This document shows, in pieces, positions 26,971 through 36,100 of a stretch of 64,000 bases of DNA (the first letter of the stretch is position 1; each line of letters starts with the position of its first letter). The notes under the pieces were generated by a model. It had not been told where the DNA came from. It did no database searches and worked only from the letters and a program-made list of their open reading frames with translations. The DNA comes from UBA9980 sp964436235 (GTDB lineage: Bacteria > Muiribacteriota > UBA9980): positions 3,853 to 67,852 of the forward strand of contig CAYTCW010000005.1 of the NCBI GenBank assembly GCA_964436235.1, read 5' to 3'. Both the position numbers and the translations under genes were made by a program.

Positions 26971-28632
26971 ATGATCAATATTATCGACAGAAACCATCTG
27001 AAACTGCCCGATATTATCGATACCGGAAAATTGCAGCGCATGGCTGATTTGATTCATTCAGCCGCCGGCTTTCCGATCGGCCTTATCGGAGTCGATAACA
27101 CTATTTACGTTGCCAGCGGCTGGCAGGACATCTGCACTAAATTCCACCGGGTATGCCCCGAAAGCTGCGAGCGTTGTTTCAAAAGCGACGCATATATAAA
27201 AGACCATCTTAACGACGAAGCGAGGTTCGTCGAATATAAATGCTTAAACGGCTTATGGGACATCGCTTCGCCTGTAATAATCGACGGCCGCCATCTGGCG
27301 ACTCTTTTCTTCGGCCAGTTCTTTTATTCCGAAGACGAAAAAAATATCCAATATTTTAAAAAACAGGCCGAAAAGTTCGGTTTTGACGAAACTAAATATC
27401 TCGCCGCGCTCGCTAATGTCCCCGTTTTCAACCGCGCGAAGGTAGAGGCGGTCTTAGGATACTATCAGCTTCTTCTTAAAACTATTATAGAAACCGGCGA
27501 TTCAAAATACCAGAAACTCGCGGCAATAGAACAGCTGAAAAAAACCGAACTGTCTTTTCTTTCGCTTTTTAATTCGATGAATGAAGGCGTAGCTCTCCAT
27601 AAACTCGTCTTCGACGACAGCGGCAAAGCCGTCGATTATATCATCACCGACATAAATCCTCAATACGAAAAAATATTGGGCGTCAAAAGAGAAGACATCG
27701 TCAATAAAAAAGCCACTGAGGCCTACCATGTCGACGAAGCGCCATACTTAAACGAATTTTGCTCGGTAGCACTCGGCGGCGCGCCCTATCAGTTCGAAAC
27801 CTACTTTGCGCCCATGAAAAAATATTTTTCCATTTCAGTTATTTCGCACGAAGAAAATCATTTCGCCACTATTTTCTTCGATATCACTCAAAACCGGCTT
27901 GCTGAAATCGAGCGCGAAAAACTCATAAAAGAGCTCGAAAACAAAAACGCCGAACTCGAACGCTTCACCTACACAGTATCTCACGATCTTAAAAGCCCGC
28001 TTATAACCATTAAAGGCTTTCTCGGAATGCTCGAAACCGACATGGCCCAAAACAACGAACCGCGGATCAAAAGCGATATTAAACGCATCGCGGACGCCGC
28101 CGATAAAATGTCGAGCCTGCTCGACGATCTGCTCGAATTATCGCGCATAGGACGCATTATAAACCCGCCTTCCGTTTTTTCGCTCGACGGGCTCGTTAAA
28201 GAAGTGAAAGAATTATTAAACGCCGTTATCGGCGGCTGCGGGGCCGAACTAATAATCGACGGCGAACTTCCTGATATTTACGCCGACCGCAGAAGAATTT
28301 TCGAAGTAATACAGAATTTAATTGAAAATGCTATTAAATTCAGACGCAGCGGAGAAAAACCGCTCATCAATATAGGCGCATACCCGCCTGATGACGGATT
28401 CGTTAAAATTTACGTAAAAGATAACGGCACGGGAATTGAAAAAAGATATTTCGATAATATATTCGGCCTGTTCAATAAACTCGATTCGAAAAGTTCTGGC
28501 ACGGGCATAGGCCTCGCGCTCGTACGCCGAATTATCGAAGTCCACGGCGGAAAAATATTCGTTGAATCCGAAGGGATCAATAAAGGCAGCGTTTTTTATT
28601 TCACGCTGCCCTATAAAAATATTGGAGGATAA
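26971..28632 (+). CDS. PocR-domain sensor histidine kinase
   Basis: The 553-residue kinase has an N-terminal PocR sensory domain (about 10-175) with the Cys-rich CPESCERCFKSD segment and a FFGQFFYSEDE motif. A PAS domain follows (about 190-300). The HisKA H-box is TVSHDLKSPL (about 332-341), and HATPase_c ends the protein (QNLIENAIKF, VKDNGTGIEK, GTGIGLALV). PocR domains are thought to bind small metabolites, but the ligand here is unknown. No membrane segment is present. A CheY-like regulator starts 4 nt after the stop, which suggests a cognate pair. Confidence 0.9.
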   Translation: MINIIDRNHLKLPDIIDTGKLQRMADLIHSAAGFPIGLIGVDNTIYVASGWQDICTKFHRVCPESCERCFKSDAYIKDHLNDEARFVEYKCLNGLWDIASPVIIDGRHLATLFFGQFFYSEDEKNIQYFKKQAEKFGFDETKYLAALANVPVFNRAKVEAVLGYYQLLLKTIIETGDSKYQKLAAIEQLKKTELSFLSLFNSMNEGVALHKLVFDDSGKAVDYIITDINPQYEKILGVKREDIVNKKATEAYHVDEAPYLNEFCSVALGGAPYQFETYFAPMKKYFSISVISHEENHFATIFFDITQNRLAEIEREKLIKELENKNAELERFTYTVSHDLKSPLITIKGFLGMLETDMAQNNEPRIKSDIKRIADAADKMSSLLDDLLELSRIGRIINPPSVFSLDGLVKEVKELLNAVIGGCGAELIIDGELPDIYADRRRIFEVIQNLIENAIKFRRSGEKPLINIGAYPPDDGFVKIYVKDNGTGIEKRYFDNIFGLFNKLDSKSSGTGIGLALVRRIIEVHGGKIFVESEGINKGSVFYFTLPYKNIGG

Positions 28633-28636
28633 TAAA

Positions 28637-29071
28637 ATGAAAGGCGGCCCTTTGACAATACTACTCGTAGAAGACAATTCCGCTCACGCGGAATTAGTAA
28701 TGAGAAATTTTGAAGACCATCTGGTGGCTAATAAAATTATGTGGGTGGAAGACGGCGCCGCGGCGCTCGATTACCTTTTTTGCCGCGGAGAATACGCCGA
28801 TCGCGATAAATACCCGATGCCGCAGCTTATCCTGCTCGATCTGCGGCTTCCAAAAATAGACGGAATAGAGGTTTTAAGGCAGATCAAGGCCGAAGAAAAC
28901 CTTCGCACGATCCCTGTCGTGGTGCTCACGACTTCGGAGGCCGAGCTCGATATAGCCAAAGCTTACGCGAATCACGCAAACAGCTATATAGTCAAGCCGG
29001 TGGATTTTAATAATTTTACCAGGCTGATGAAGGACCTCGGGCTTTACTGGCTCTGCTGGAACCAGAAATAA
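28637..29071 (+). CDS. Single-domain response regulator (Rcp1/CheY-like)
   Basis: The 144-residue receiver begins LTILLVEDNSAHAELV and has the phospho-acceptor Asp in LILLDLRLPKIDG, a switch Thr in VVVLTTSE, and the conserved Lys in SYIVKPVDF. Length and the extra loop (DYLFCRGEYADR) match the Rcp1-type family paired with phytochrome-like or PAS kinases. There is no output domain. I start at the ATG at 28637 because GGAGG precedes it by 8 nt; an in-frame upstream ATG lies inside the kinase gene. It probably takes phosphate from the upstream kinase. Confidence 0.92.
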   Translation: MKGGPLTILLVEDNSAHAELVMRNFEDHLVANKIMWVEDGAAALDYLFCRGEYADRDKYPMPQLILLDLRLPKIDGIEVLRQIKAEENLRTIPVVVLTTSEAELDIAKAYANHANSYIVKPVDFNNFTRLMKDLGLYWLCWNQK

Positions 29072-29091
29072 AACGGCGCGCGGAGAAAAAT

Positions 29092-31068
29092 ATGGAAGAT
29101 GAAAACGAAATAAAAACGGTTCTATTAGTCGAAGACGACGACGCACACTTAGAGTTGATAACCAGCTCCTTCGAAAGAAATAGCGGAAACTACCGCATTT
29201 TAACCGCAAGGTCTATCAAGGAAGCCGCTGCCGTTATCAATGATGGTGGAATCGATTTGATCATATCCGACTACAAACTTTCCGACGGCCTTGGCGAAGA
29301 GCTTATCCAGACGGCCGGCGGCGCCTTTCCGATCGTTATAATGACCAGCCACGGCAGCGAACACCTCGCCGTCGAAATGCTGAAAACGGGCGCTCTCGAT
29401 TATATCGTAAAATCGCCGCAGACTTTTTTAGAAATGCCTCACATCGCCGCGCGCGCCCTGCGCGAATGGAGCCACATCGACGGGAAAAAAAAGGCCGCGG
29501 AAGCGTTAATTAAAAACGCCGAGTCCTACCGCGCGCTTATCGAAGCATCCGGCGACATTTTACTAAGATTCGACCGGAACTATAAAATAACCTACGCGAG
29601 CCGCACTATCGATAAGTATTTCGACGGCAGTCAGGCGAACCCCACCGCAAAATTTATCGATGAAGTCGGTTTTCATGATAAAACCGCCGATTTTCTTAAA
29701 GCGAATATCGACAAAGTATTCAAAACTAAAAAAAATATCGAAACCGAGCTCGAAGTACATTTCGAACGGCGCAATGAAAGTAAAATTTTTGAATTCAGGT
29801 TCTTTGCGGAGCTCGATATTTCCGGCGATATTTTATCCGTGATAAGCGTCGCTCGCGATATCACCGAACGCAAAAAACACGAAGAAGAATTAAAAAAGGC
29901 GCGCGACGAAGCGGAAGCCGCCAATGTGGCTAAAACGATGTTTTTAGCCAATATGAGCCATGAAATAAGAACGCCCATGAACGGCATAATGGGCTTCACG
30001 GAACTGCTCGCCATGTCGGAACTTGACGGCGATCAAAAGGAATTCGTCGATCTTATATCGCTTTCATCTGCCCACCTGCTCGAAATAATAAATGATATCC
30101 TCGATTTTTCAAAAATAGAGACTGGAAAATTAAAATTATTCAAACAGCCTTTCGACATTAAAGAAATGATCAAAAAATTATTCGGATTTTTCAACGCGGT
30201 AAGTAAAAATAAAGAATTAAAGTTGAAATACGAAATAGATACGCGCATCGAAGAGTCTTATACAGGCGATCCTCTCAGAATTAATCAGATATTGACGAAC
30301 CTGCTGTCTAACGCCATAAAATTCACGAATGCCGGCGAAGTTATTATGAGTCTAAACGAAGAAGCCCGAGGCGAGTCGATATCGATTATAAAAATAACCG
30401 TAACCGACACCGGCATAGGCATAGCCGCCGATAAAATAAATGAAATTTTCGAAAACTTCCACCAGCTTGAAAATTCCTATACTAAAAAATACGCGGGAAT
30501 CGAATTAGGCTTATCCATAGCCAAAAATCTCATCCAGCTTATGAACGGCGAAATAACCGTAAATAGCACGCCGGGCGTTGGAAGCTCTTTTTTCGTAACG
30601 CTTCCGCTCGAACGCCGTGTGAGTGAATCAATAAAAATAACCGGCGGCGAAAGCGAATTCTATCCGGCCGCCTCTGAAGCCGGCGTTAAAAATTTTAAAA
30701 ATAAAATTTTAATCGCCGAAGACGACTATTTAAACCAGAGACTTTTAATTAAGCTATTCAAGGACCGCGGTTATAAAGCCGATATAGCAAATAACGGACT
30801 CGAAGCCTTAAAATTTTATGAGTCAGGCGATTACTCGCTTATATTGATGGATATACAAATGCCGGAACTTGACGGATTAAGCGCGATTAAAACGATACGC
30901 GAACGCGAAGCCGGCGCTTTGAAGCGCACGCCGATCATCGCCGTCACGGCTTTCGCTCTCAAACATCAGCTCGATGAGTTTATCGCCGCCGGCGCGGACG
31001 ATTATATAAGCAAACCATTTGATATAAAAGAATTCTGGACTAAGCTCAATAATTTTATTGACAAATGA
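29092..31068 (+). CDS. Hybrid histidine kinase (REC-PAS-HisKA-HATPase-REC)
   Basis: The 658-residue protein starts with a receiver (VLLVEDDDAHLELI, with Asp in IISDYKLSDG). A PAS domain follows (about 145-265). The HisKA H-box is FLANMSHEIRTPMNG, and an HATPase domain follows with N-box LLSNAIKF. The final receiver has its Asp in LILMDIQMPELDG. The ATP-binding G2 motif, normally GTGLGL, reads GIELGL here, so nucleotide binding may be altered. It lies 20 nt after the response regulator and completes a three-gene signalling cluster. It has no membrane segment. Confidence 0.9.
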   Translation: MEDENEIKTVLLVEDDDAHLELITSSFERNSGNYRILTARSIKEAAAVINDGGIDLIISDYKLSDGLGEELIQTAGGAFPIVIMTSHGSEHLAVEMLKTGALDYIVKSPQTFLEMPHIAARALREWSHIDGKKKAAEALIKNAESYRALIEASGDILLRFDRNYKITYASRTIDKYFDGSQANPTAKFIDEVGFHDKTADFLKANIDKVFKTKKNIETELEVHFERRNESKIFEFRFFAELDISGDILSVISVARDITERKKHEEELKKARDEAEAANVAKTMFLANMSHEIRTPMNGIMGFTELLAMSELDGDQKEFVDLISLSSAHLLEIINDILDFSKIETGKLKLFKQPFDIKEMIKKLFGFFNAVSKNKELKLKYEIDTRIEESYTGDPLRINQILTNLLSNAIKFTNAGEVIMSLNEEARGESISIIKITVTDTGIGIAADKINEIFENFHQLENSYTKKYAGIELGLSIAKNLIQLMNGEITVNSTPGVGSSFFVTLPLERRVSESIKITGGESEFYPAASEAGVKNFKNKILIAEDDYLNQRLLIKLFKDRGYKADIANNGLEALKFYESGDYSLILMDIQMPELDGLSAIKTIREREAGALKRTPIIAVTAFALKHQLDEFIAAGADDYISKPFDIKEFWTKLNNFIDK

Positions 31069-31086
31069 AATTTAAAATCGTAAAAT
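31058..31086 (+). promoter_or_regulatory. sigma-70-type promoter overlapping the hybrid kinase 3' end
   Basis: TTGACA (31058-31063, inside the last codons of the kinase) and TAAAAT (31081-31086) are 17 nt apart. The ATG of the MBL-fold gene follows 46 nt later. It could start the long operon that runs to 45.7 kb. Confidence 0.65.
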
Positions 31087-31132
31087 ATATTTTATAATTA
31101 CTTAATTTTGAAAATAAATAAGTTGGTGATAT

Positions 31133-32128
31133 ATGAGGTTAACTTTTTGGGGCGTACGCGGCTCGATCCCCGCTCCCGGGAAATCTACCGTTAAATATGG
31201 CGGCAACACCTCCTGTATTGAAGTATATCTAAAAGATCGTGACCAGGTGATAATATTAGACGCCGGCACGGGGATTCGCGAATTAGGCAACAGCCTTTTG
31301 ACGCGCTACAAGCCTGGAAAGCTATCCTGTAACATCTTTTTAACCCACACGCACTGGGACCACGTCCAGGGCTTCCCTTTTTTCGCCCCGGCTTTCATAG
31401 GCGGCAATTCATTCAACGTTTACGGCCCGATAACTTCATCTATCAACGACGGCAATCAGAAACCCTACTTAAGCCTGAAAGACCTTTTTATCGAGCAGAT
31501 GCGCTATCAGTATTTTCCCGTAAAGCTCGACGAAATGAAAGCTGAATCTAAATTTAAAGAGATCAAAGAAGGCCATTATGAAATAGACGGCCTTAAAATA
31601 CAGACTAAAACTTTGAACCATCCGGTGCTGTGCATAGGCTACCGTTTTTCGGCGGGCGCATCCGCAGGGGATCTGGTTTACTGCACCGATTCCGAGCCTT
31701 ACGTTAATTACTTTTTAAACAATTCACACGAAATGCCCGACGATCTTTTCGATCCTATTTTTTATGAAAATCTTAAATCCAAATTAAAAGATCCGATCAA
31801 CATCGAAAAATTATCACTTGCCATGCAGGAAAATCTCAATTTAGTTAATTTTTGCCGCGATGCCCGTGCGCTTATTTACGATTCGCAATATAAAAAGGAC
31901 GAATATCCGGGCAAGATAAACTGGGGTCATTCACGCATCGATGACGCGGTTTCAGTGGCATGTCGCGCGAACGTGGCCGCGCTTTACCTTTTTCACCACG
32001 ATCCGACTCGCTCCGACGCGCAAATCGAAGATATGCTCGGCTACGCACGCGAGCTTGCCGTATCGCGATTTAATAACAAAACCATTAAAATTGAGGCCGC
32101 CGAAGAAGGCAGCACATTCGAGCTTTAA
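31133..32128 (+). CDS. MBL-fold metallo-hydrolase
   Basis: The 331-residue protein starts with LTFWGVRGSIPAPG and has the metal-binding motif THTHWDHVQGFPFF (about 70-83). The later metal ligands are probably the Asp in DLVYCTDSE and the HHDPTRSD near the end. This pattern matches MBL hydrolases of the PhnP/cyclic-phosphodiesterase-like group; the substrate is not known. It is the first gene of a plus-strand run. The next gene starts 3 nt after its stop, so the pair is probably co-transcribed. Confidence 0.88.
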   Translation: MRLTFWGVRGSIPAPGKSTVKYGGNTSCIEVYLKDRDQVIILDAGTGIRELGNSLLTRYKPGKLSCNIFLTHTHWDHVQGFPFFAPAFIGGNSFNVYGPITSSINDGNQKPYLSLKDLFIEQMRYQYFPVKLDEMKAESKFKEIKEGHYEIDGLKIQTKTLNHPVLCIGYRFSAGASAGDLVYCTDSEPYVNYFLNNSHEMPDDLFDPIFYENLKSKLKDPINIEKLSLAMQENLNLVNFCRDARALIYDSQYKKDEYPGKINWGHSRIDDAVSVACRANVAALYLFHHDPTRSDAQIEDMLGYARELAVSRFNNKTIKIEAAEEGSTFEL

Positions 32129-32131
32129 AAA

Positions 32132-33184
32132 ATGAATTTTTCAGAAAAAAAACGGCGTAAAAATGGCAGCATTATCATAGCGGTAATCATTGCCATAATA
32201 TTAATAATTATCTTCACTTTCGCCTACAGGGCCTATTTAGGTCTCTCGGGCAATTCTTATTCGATGTGCGCGGTCTTTTTAGCGCGCGGCGGAGGCGGCG
32301 ACAGAGGATTTAACGATCTTATCACCGGCGGCCTGCGTAAAGTGGAAAAAGATATGAAGGTAGAGTTGAATTTCAACGCTTATCAGAGCGACGACAAAAA
32401 TATCAAAGACGCATCTTTTTTCGTAAAACAAAAATACGACCTTTTAATAGGCGTCGGCTTTGAATATGAAGAACTCTTCGCTGCGCTTTCAAAAAAATTT
32501 AAAAGCACGCATTTTATAATTATCGACTCGTCAGTAAATTCTAAAAACGTGGCCTCGTTGGTTTTTCGCGAACATGAAGGTGGCTTTCTTGCCGGCGCTT
32601 TCGCCGCTCTCGTTTCAAAAGGAAAACCGATAGGCTTTGTCGGCGGCATGATGATACCGCCAGTAGAACGCTTCGGTGACGGCTTCGTCGAAGGCGCCAA
32701 ATACATCAATCCCAAAATTAAAGTCGAAATACGCTACGTTGGAAAAGATCCGTCAGCCTTTGCAAATAAGGACGAAGCTAAAAAACTCGCCCTTCAGCTT
32801 TATAAAAACGGCACGGTTATTATTTTTCACGCTGCCGGCGCCGCCGGACTCGGCGTAATAGAAGCGGCCGTTGCGGCTAAACGCTATGTGATCGGCGTAG
32901 ATTCAGACCAGTCGGCCCTCGCTCCGAATAACGTCATAACTTCCGTGGAAAAAAGACTCGACGTAGTAATTTACGAGTTTTTAAAAAAAACCATAAAAGA
33001 AGGGTTTCGCGGCGGAAAACATAATTTCGGCATAAAAGAAGGCGCCATACGCCTTTCTCCCCTCGATTACTCAAAATTTAAATTCATAACCCCCGAAGTC
33101 GAAAACCGGCTCGATAAGATACAAAAAGAAGTTACCGAAGAAAAAATCGGCGTGCTCAAAAGCATCAAAAACCTCTATGACTGA
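32132..33184 (+). CDS. BMP-family (Med/PnrA-like) substrate-binding protein
   Basis: The 350-residue protein has an N-terminal membrane anchor (about 13-34) and a periplasmic-binding fold of the basic membrane protein family. Visible family segments are GGGGDRGFNDL, DLLIGVGFEYEE, EHEGGFLAGAFAAL, GFVGGMMIPPVERFGDGF, and VIGVDSDQSALAP. Most BMP proteins bind nucleosides for uptake with an ABC transporter. Here the neighbouring ABC genes are of the ABC-2 exporter type, so a sensor or accessory role is possible. It has no lipobox. Its stop overlaps the ATG of the next gene by 8 nt. I see no clear ribosome site. Confidence 0.85.
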   Translation: MNFSEKKRRKNGSIIIAVIIAIILIIIFTFAYRAYLGLSGNSYSMCAVFLARGGGGDRGFNDLITGGLRKVEKDMKVELNFNAYQSDDKNIKDASFFVKQKYDLLIGVGFEYEELFAALSKKFKSTHFIIIDSSVNSKNVASLVFREHEGGFLAGAFAALVSKGKPIGFVGGMMIPPVERFGDGFVEGAKYINPKIKVEIRYVGKDPSAFANKDEAKKLALQLYKNGTVIIFHAAGAAGLGVIEAAVAAKRYVIGVDSDQSALAPNNVITSVEKRLDVVIYEFLKKTIKEGFRGGKHNFGIKEGAIRLSPLDYSKFKFITPEVENRLDKIQKEVTEEKIGVLKSIKNLYD

Positions 33185-36100
33185 TAATAAAAAGTTTTTC
33201 CTATCTCTCCTTTTAACGGCTTTATCGATTTTACATCAATTAAGCTTTACCGCAGGCGCTTTCGCGCTCGAAGAAAATACGGAGAAAAAACCGGCATATA
33301 TAAGCGTTGAAAAATACAGGCTCACGCTCGAACTTTATCCTGAACGGCACGCCATTTCCGGCGAAGTCGAAATATTAACCGCCGCCGGAAGCCCGCCCGG
33401 AGACAGCGGCGAAATAATTTTAAACCTTCACGCCGATATGGATGTACGCGCGATCCGCCTTTATCCGAATGGCGAAATACCCGACTACAAAAGATTTCAC
33501 GATCTCATAAAATTCAGGGCCGCTCAAAAATTCGATAAAATATTCGTATCTTTCTACGGCGACCCTTCGCGATATATAACACAAAAAAATTCATTTACCT
33601 ATATCGGAGACGAAGGCTGTTACTTCGACGATCTCTGCGCTTATTTTCCCCGCGCGGGATTCGATCAGAAATCGCTTTTTGAAATTAATGTAATCCATTA
33701 CGACGACTGGAAGATAATTTCACAGGGCGAAGAAGAGGAGCCGGCCGGCGGAAAAAAAATAGATAAAACCCTAAAAACCGCCGGCGGCCAAAAAAGGCTC
33801 GCCGTCACGCGCATCGTCAATAATAAAAAAACTCGCTGCCACACGCTCGCCGCAGGCCCCTATGTAAAAAAAAGCCGAAGCGGGATTCAGCCTTATAATT
33901 ACACCGTTTCCGCTTATTTTTTCGAAAATGAAGACGAGGCGGCCGAAGCGCACCTTGAAGAAGCGGCCGCCATTCTTAATTATTATCGGGATCACTACGG
34001 CGATAACTGCATAAAAAAACTCGGCGTCGTCGAAATCGAAAAGGTTTTTCCGGGCGGCTACGGACCCGAAGAAGTCGTTTATATAACGGCCGCAGCGGTT
34101 AAAGACGGCGCCGTCGATTACGAACTTTTAGCGCATGAAATCGCCCATCAATGGTTCGGCAATTTCGTCATGGGCGAATTTCCGGGCTCTAACTTTTTAA
34201 ACGAGGCCTTCGCCACATACGCCTCGCTTGAATATATAAAAGATAAACACTCCGGCGGCTACCACCGAAAATACGAAGAAGCCAGGCGGAGTTACCTTTC
34301 ATACCGCGCGGCGGCCGCAACGCGTGAAATATCGATAGAAGCCGCGGGATCGGCCGCGGGCGGCCCGGCTTATCAAACTCTTATATACCACCGAGGAATG
34401 ATGGTTTTAAAAAACCTGCTTTACTTTATGGCTAAAGCGGCCGAAAAGAAAGAATCGGATATAATCGCCGGGTTCCTTGAAAAATACTCGCAGCAGACCG
34501 TTACAGTCGATGAATTTAAGAATTTTTTATTTTCGAACGGCGACGGTTTATTTTCTAAAACGGCGCTTCGCGACCCAAAATCCTTCGAAGCGGCAAAATT
34601 TTATTTTGAAAAGTTCTATCATACTACGGCAGCCGTCGAACTCGAAGTAAAAGAAGCCGTCATTAAAGATTTAACCGCCGAAAAACCGGGCGTCACTCCA
34701 TGCGCAATGACTATAGAACGCACCGATGAAATAGAACGCGATACGGATATAACTATAAGTTTTTACGAAGGCGGCGCTAATAAATTAATCCGAAAAAAAT
34801 CTTTTAACTTAAAGCGCGGCACTAATAAATTAAATATCGACTTAGACGGCATCTATCAGGATATCAAATACCGCGTCGACGAAGAAAACGCATATCCGCT
34901 TTCATATAAAATCCATCGTTTCGGCCGCCGTCCGGATGAAAGCGAAAGGCTCATCATTTACGATACTTCAGGCACCGTTTCGGGGCCTTTCAATGCGCTT
35001 TGCCGCGAATTAGCCTTTCAGGCCGGCTCAAACGCTAAAGCCGATACGGCTTTAGATGCGCGCGATTTTTTCAAATACCGCGACATATTATTGATCGGCA
35101 ATTTTTCAAACAGCCCGATCATGGGGCTTGTAAACACAGCCTTGAACTTTTATATCACCGCCGAAAAAATCGGAATTCAAAAATCTTTCAACAGCGAGGC
35201 CTTTAATTTCAAGAGCGGAACCGCGGCAAAATTCACGGCCAAAAATCCATTTATCACCGGGGGCACCGTCACGGCAGTGCTTTTTTTCGACCGGGCTGCG
35301 GCAGGCGCCTACAACAAACTAACGAGCGGCCATGATGATTATTGCGTTTATGATACAAAAACCAAAGAATTAATAACCGGCAATTTTAATTACGGCCTGT
35401 CGGGAGTTTTCGAAAAAAACGGCGGCGTAACGATGCTTTACGGGGGAGCTGGTTTAAATAACAATTTTATTTTAAAACGCCCGTCGGCCGTTATATTCGA
35501 TTTTTATAATACTTTAGATTCTACCGCTGAAATCGAAATCGAAATATCGGCGAAAGACCGCGGCGAAGTTCCCGCGAACGCGACGATTATTCTGCCGCCA
35601 CACGAGATAACCCGCCACGAATCTTTTCCATTTACGCTTAACAGGCAGAAAATAGATTATTTGATTAAAAATAAAAACGGCGCGGTTATTTTTGAAGGAA
35701 CGCTCGACGCGAAATCTTTTTCGCCTGAAAACGACTCTTTTGCCGTCGGCGCTTCAAAGGACGGAGATTTTAATAAAATTTCCTACGCGATTAACTATCT
35801 TAACTCGAAGGCCGGCTACATCAAAAGAAAAAGGGCGACGAATATAATAAACGCCGGTTTCAATAACTTCCCGTTAAATTCAGTCTGCTATAAAGCATTC
35901 AAGGCCGTAATACTTAACGATTACGATATCGCCGCGGCGCGCACAGGCTTCGCCGAAACTCTGAAAAGTTATGCGGCTGACGGCGGAAGGATCATAATTT
36001 CAGGCGGAGGCATGAGTGAAATATCATCCGGCGCGACCGCTTCATTTATAAAAGAAATTTTCGGTGCGCAAATTTCAAGCTCGAAACTCTATTCATTCGA

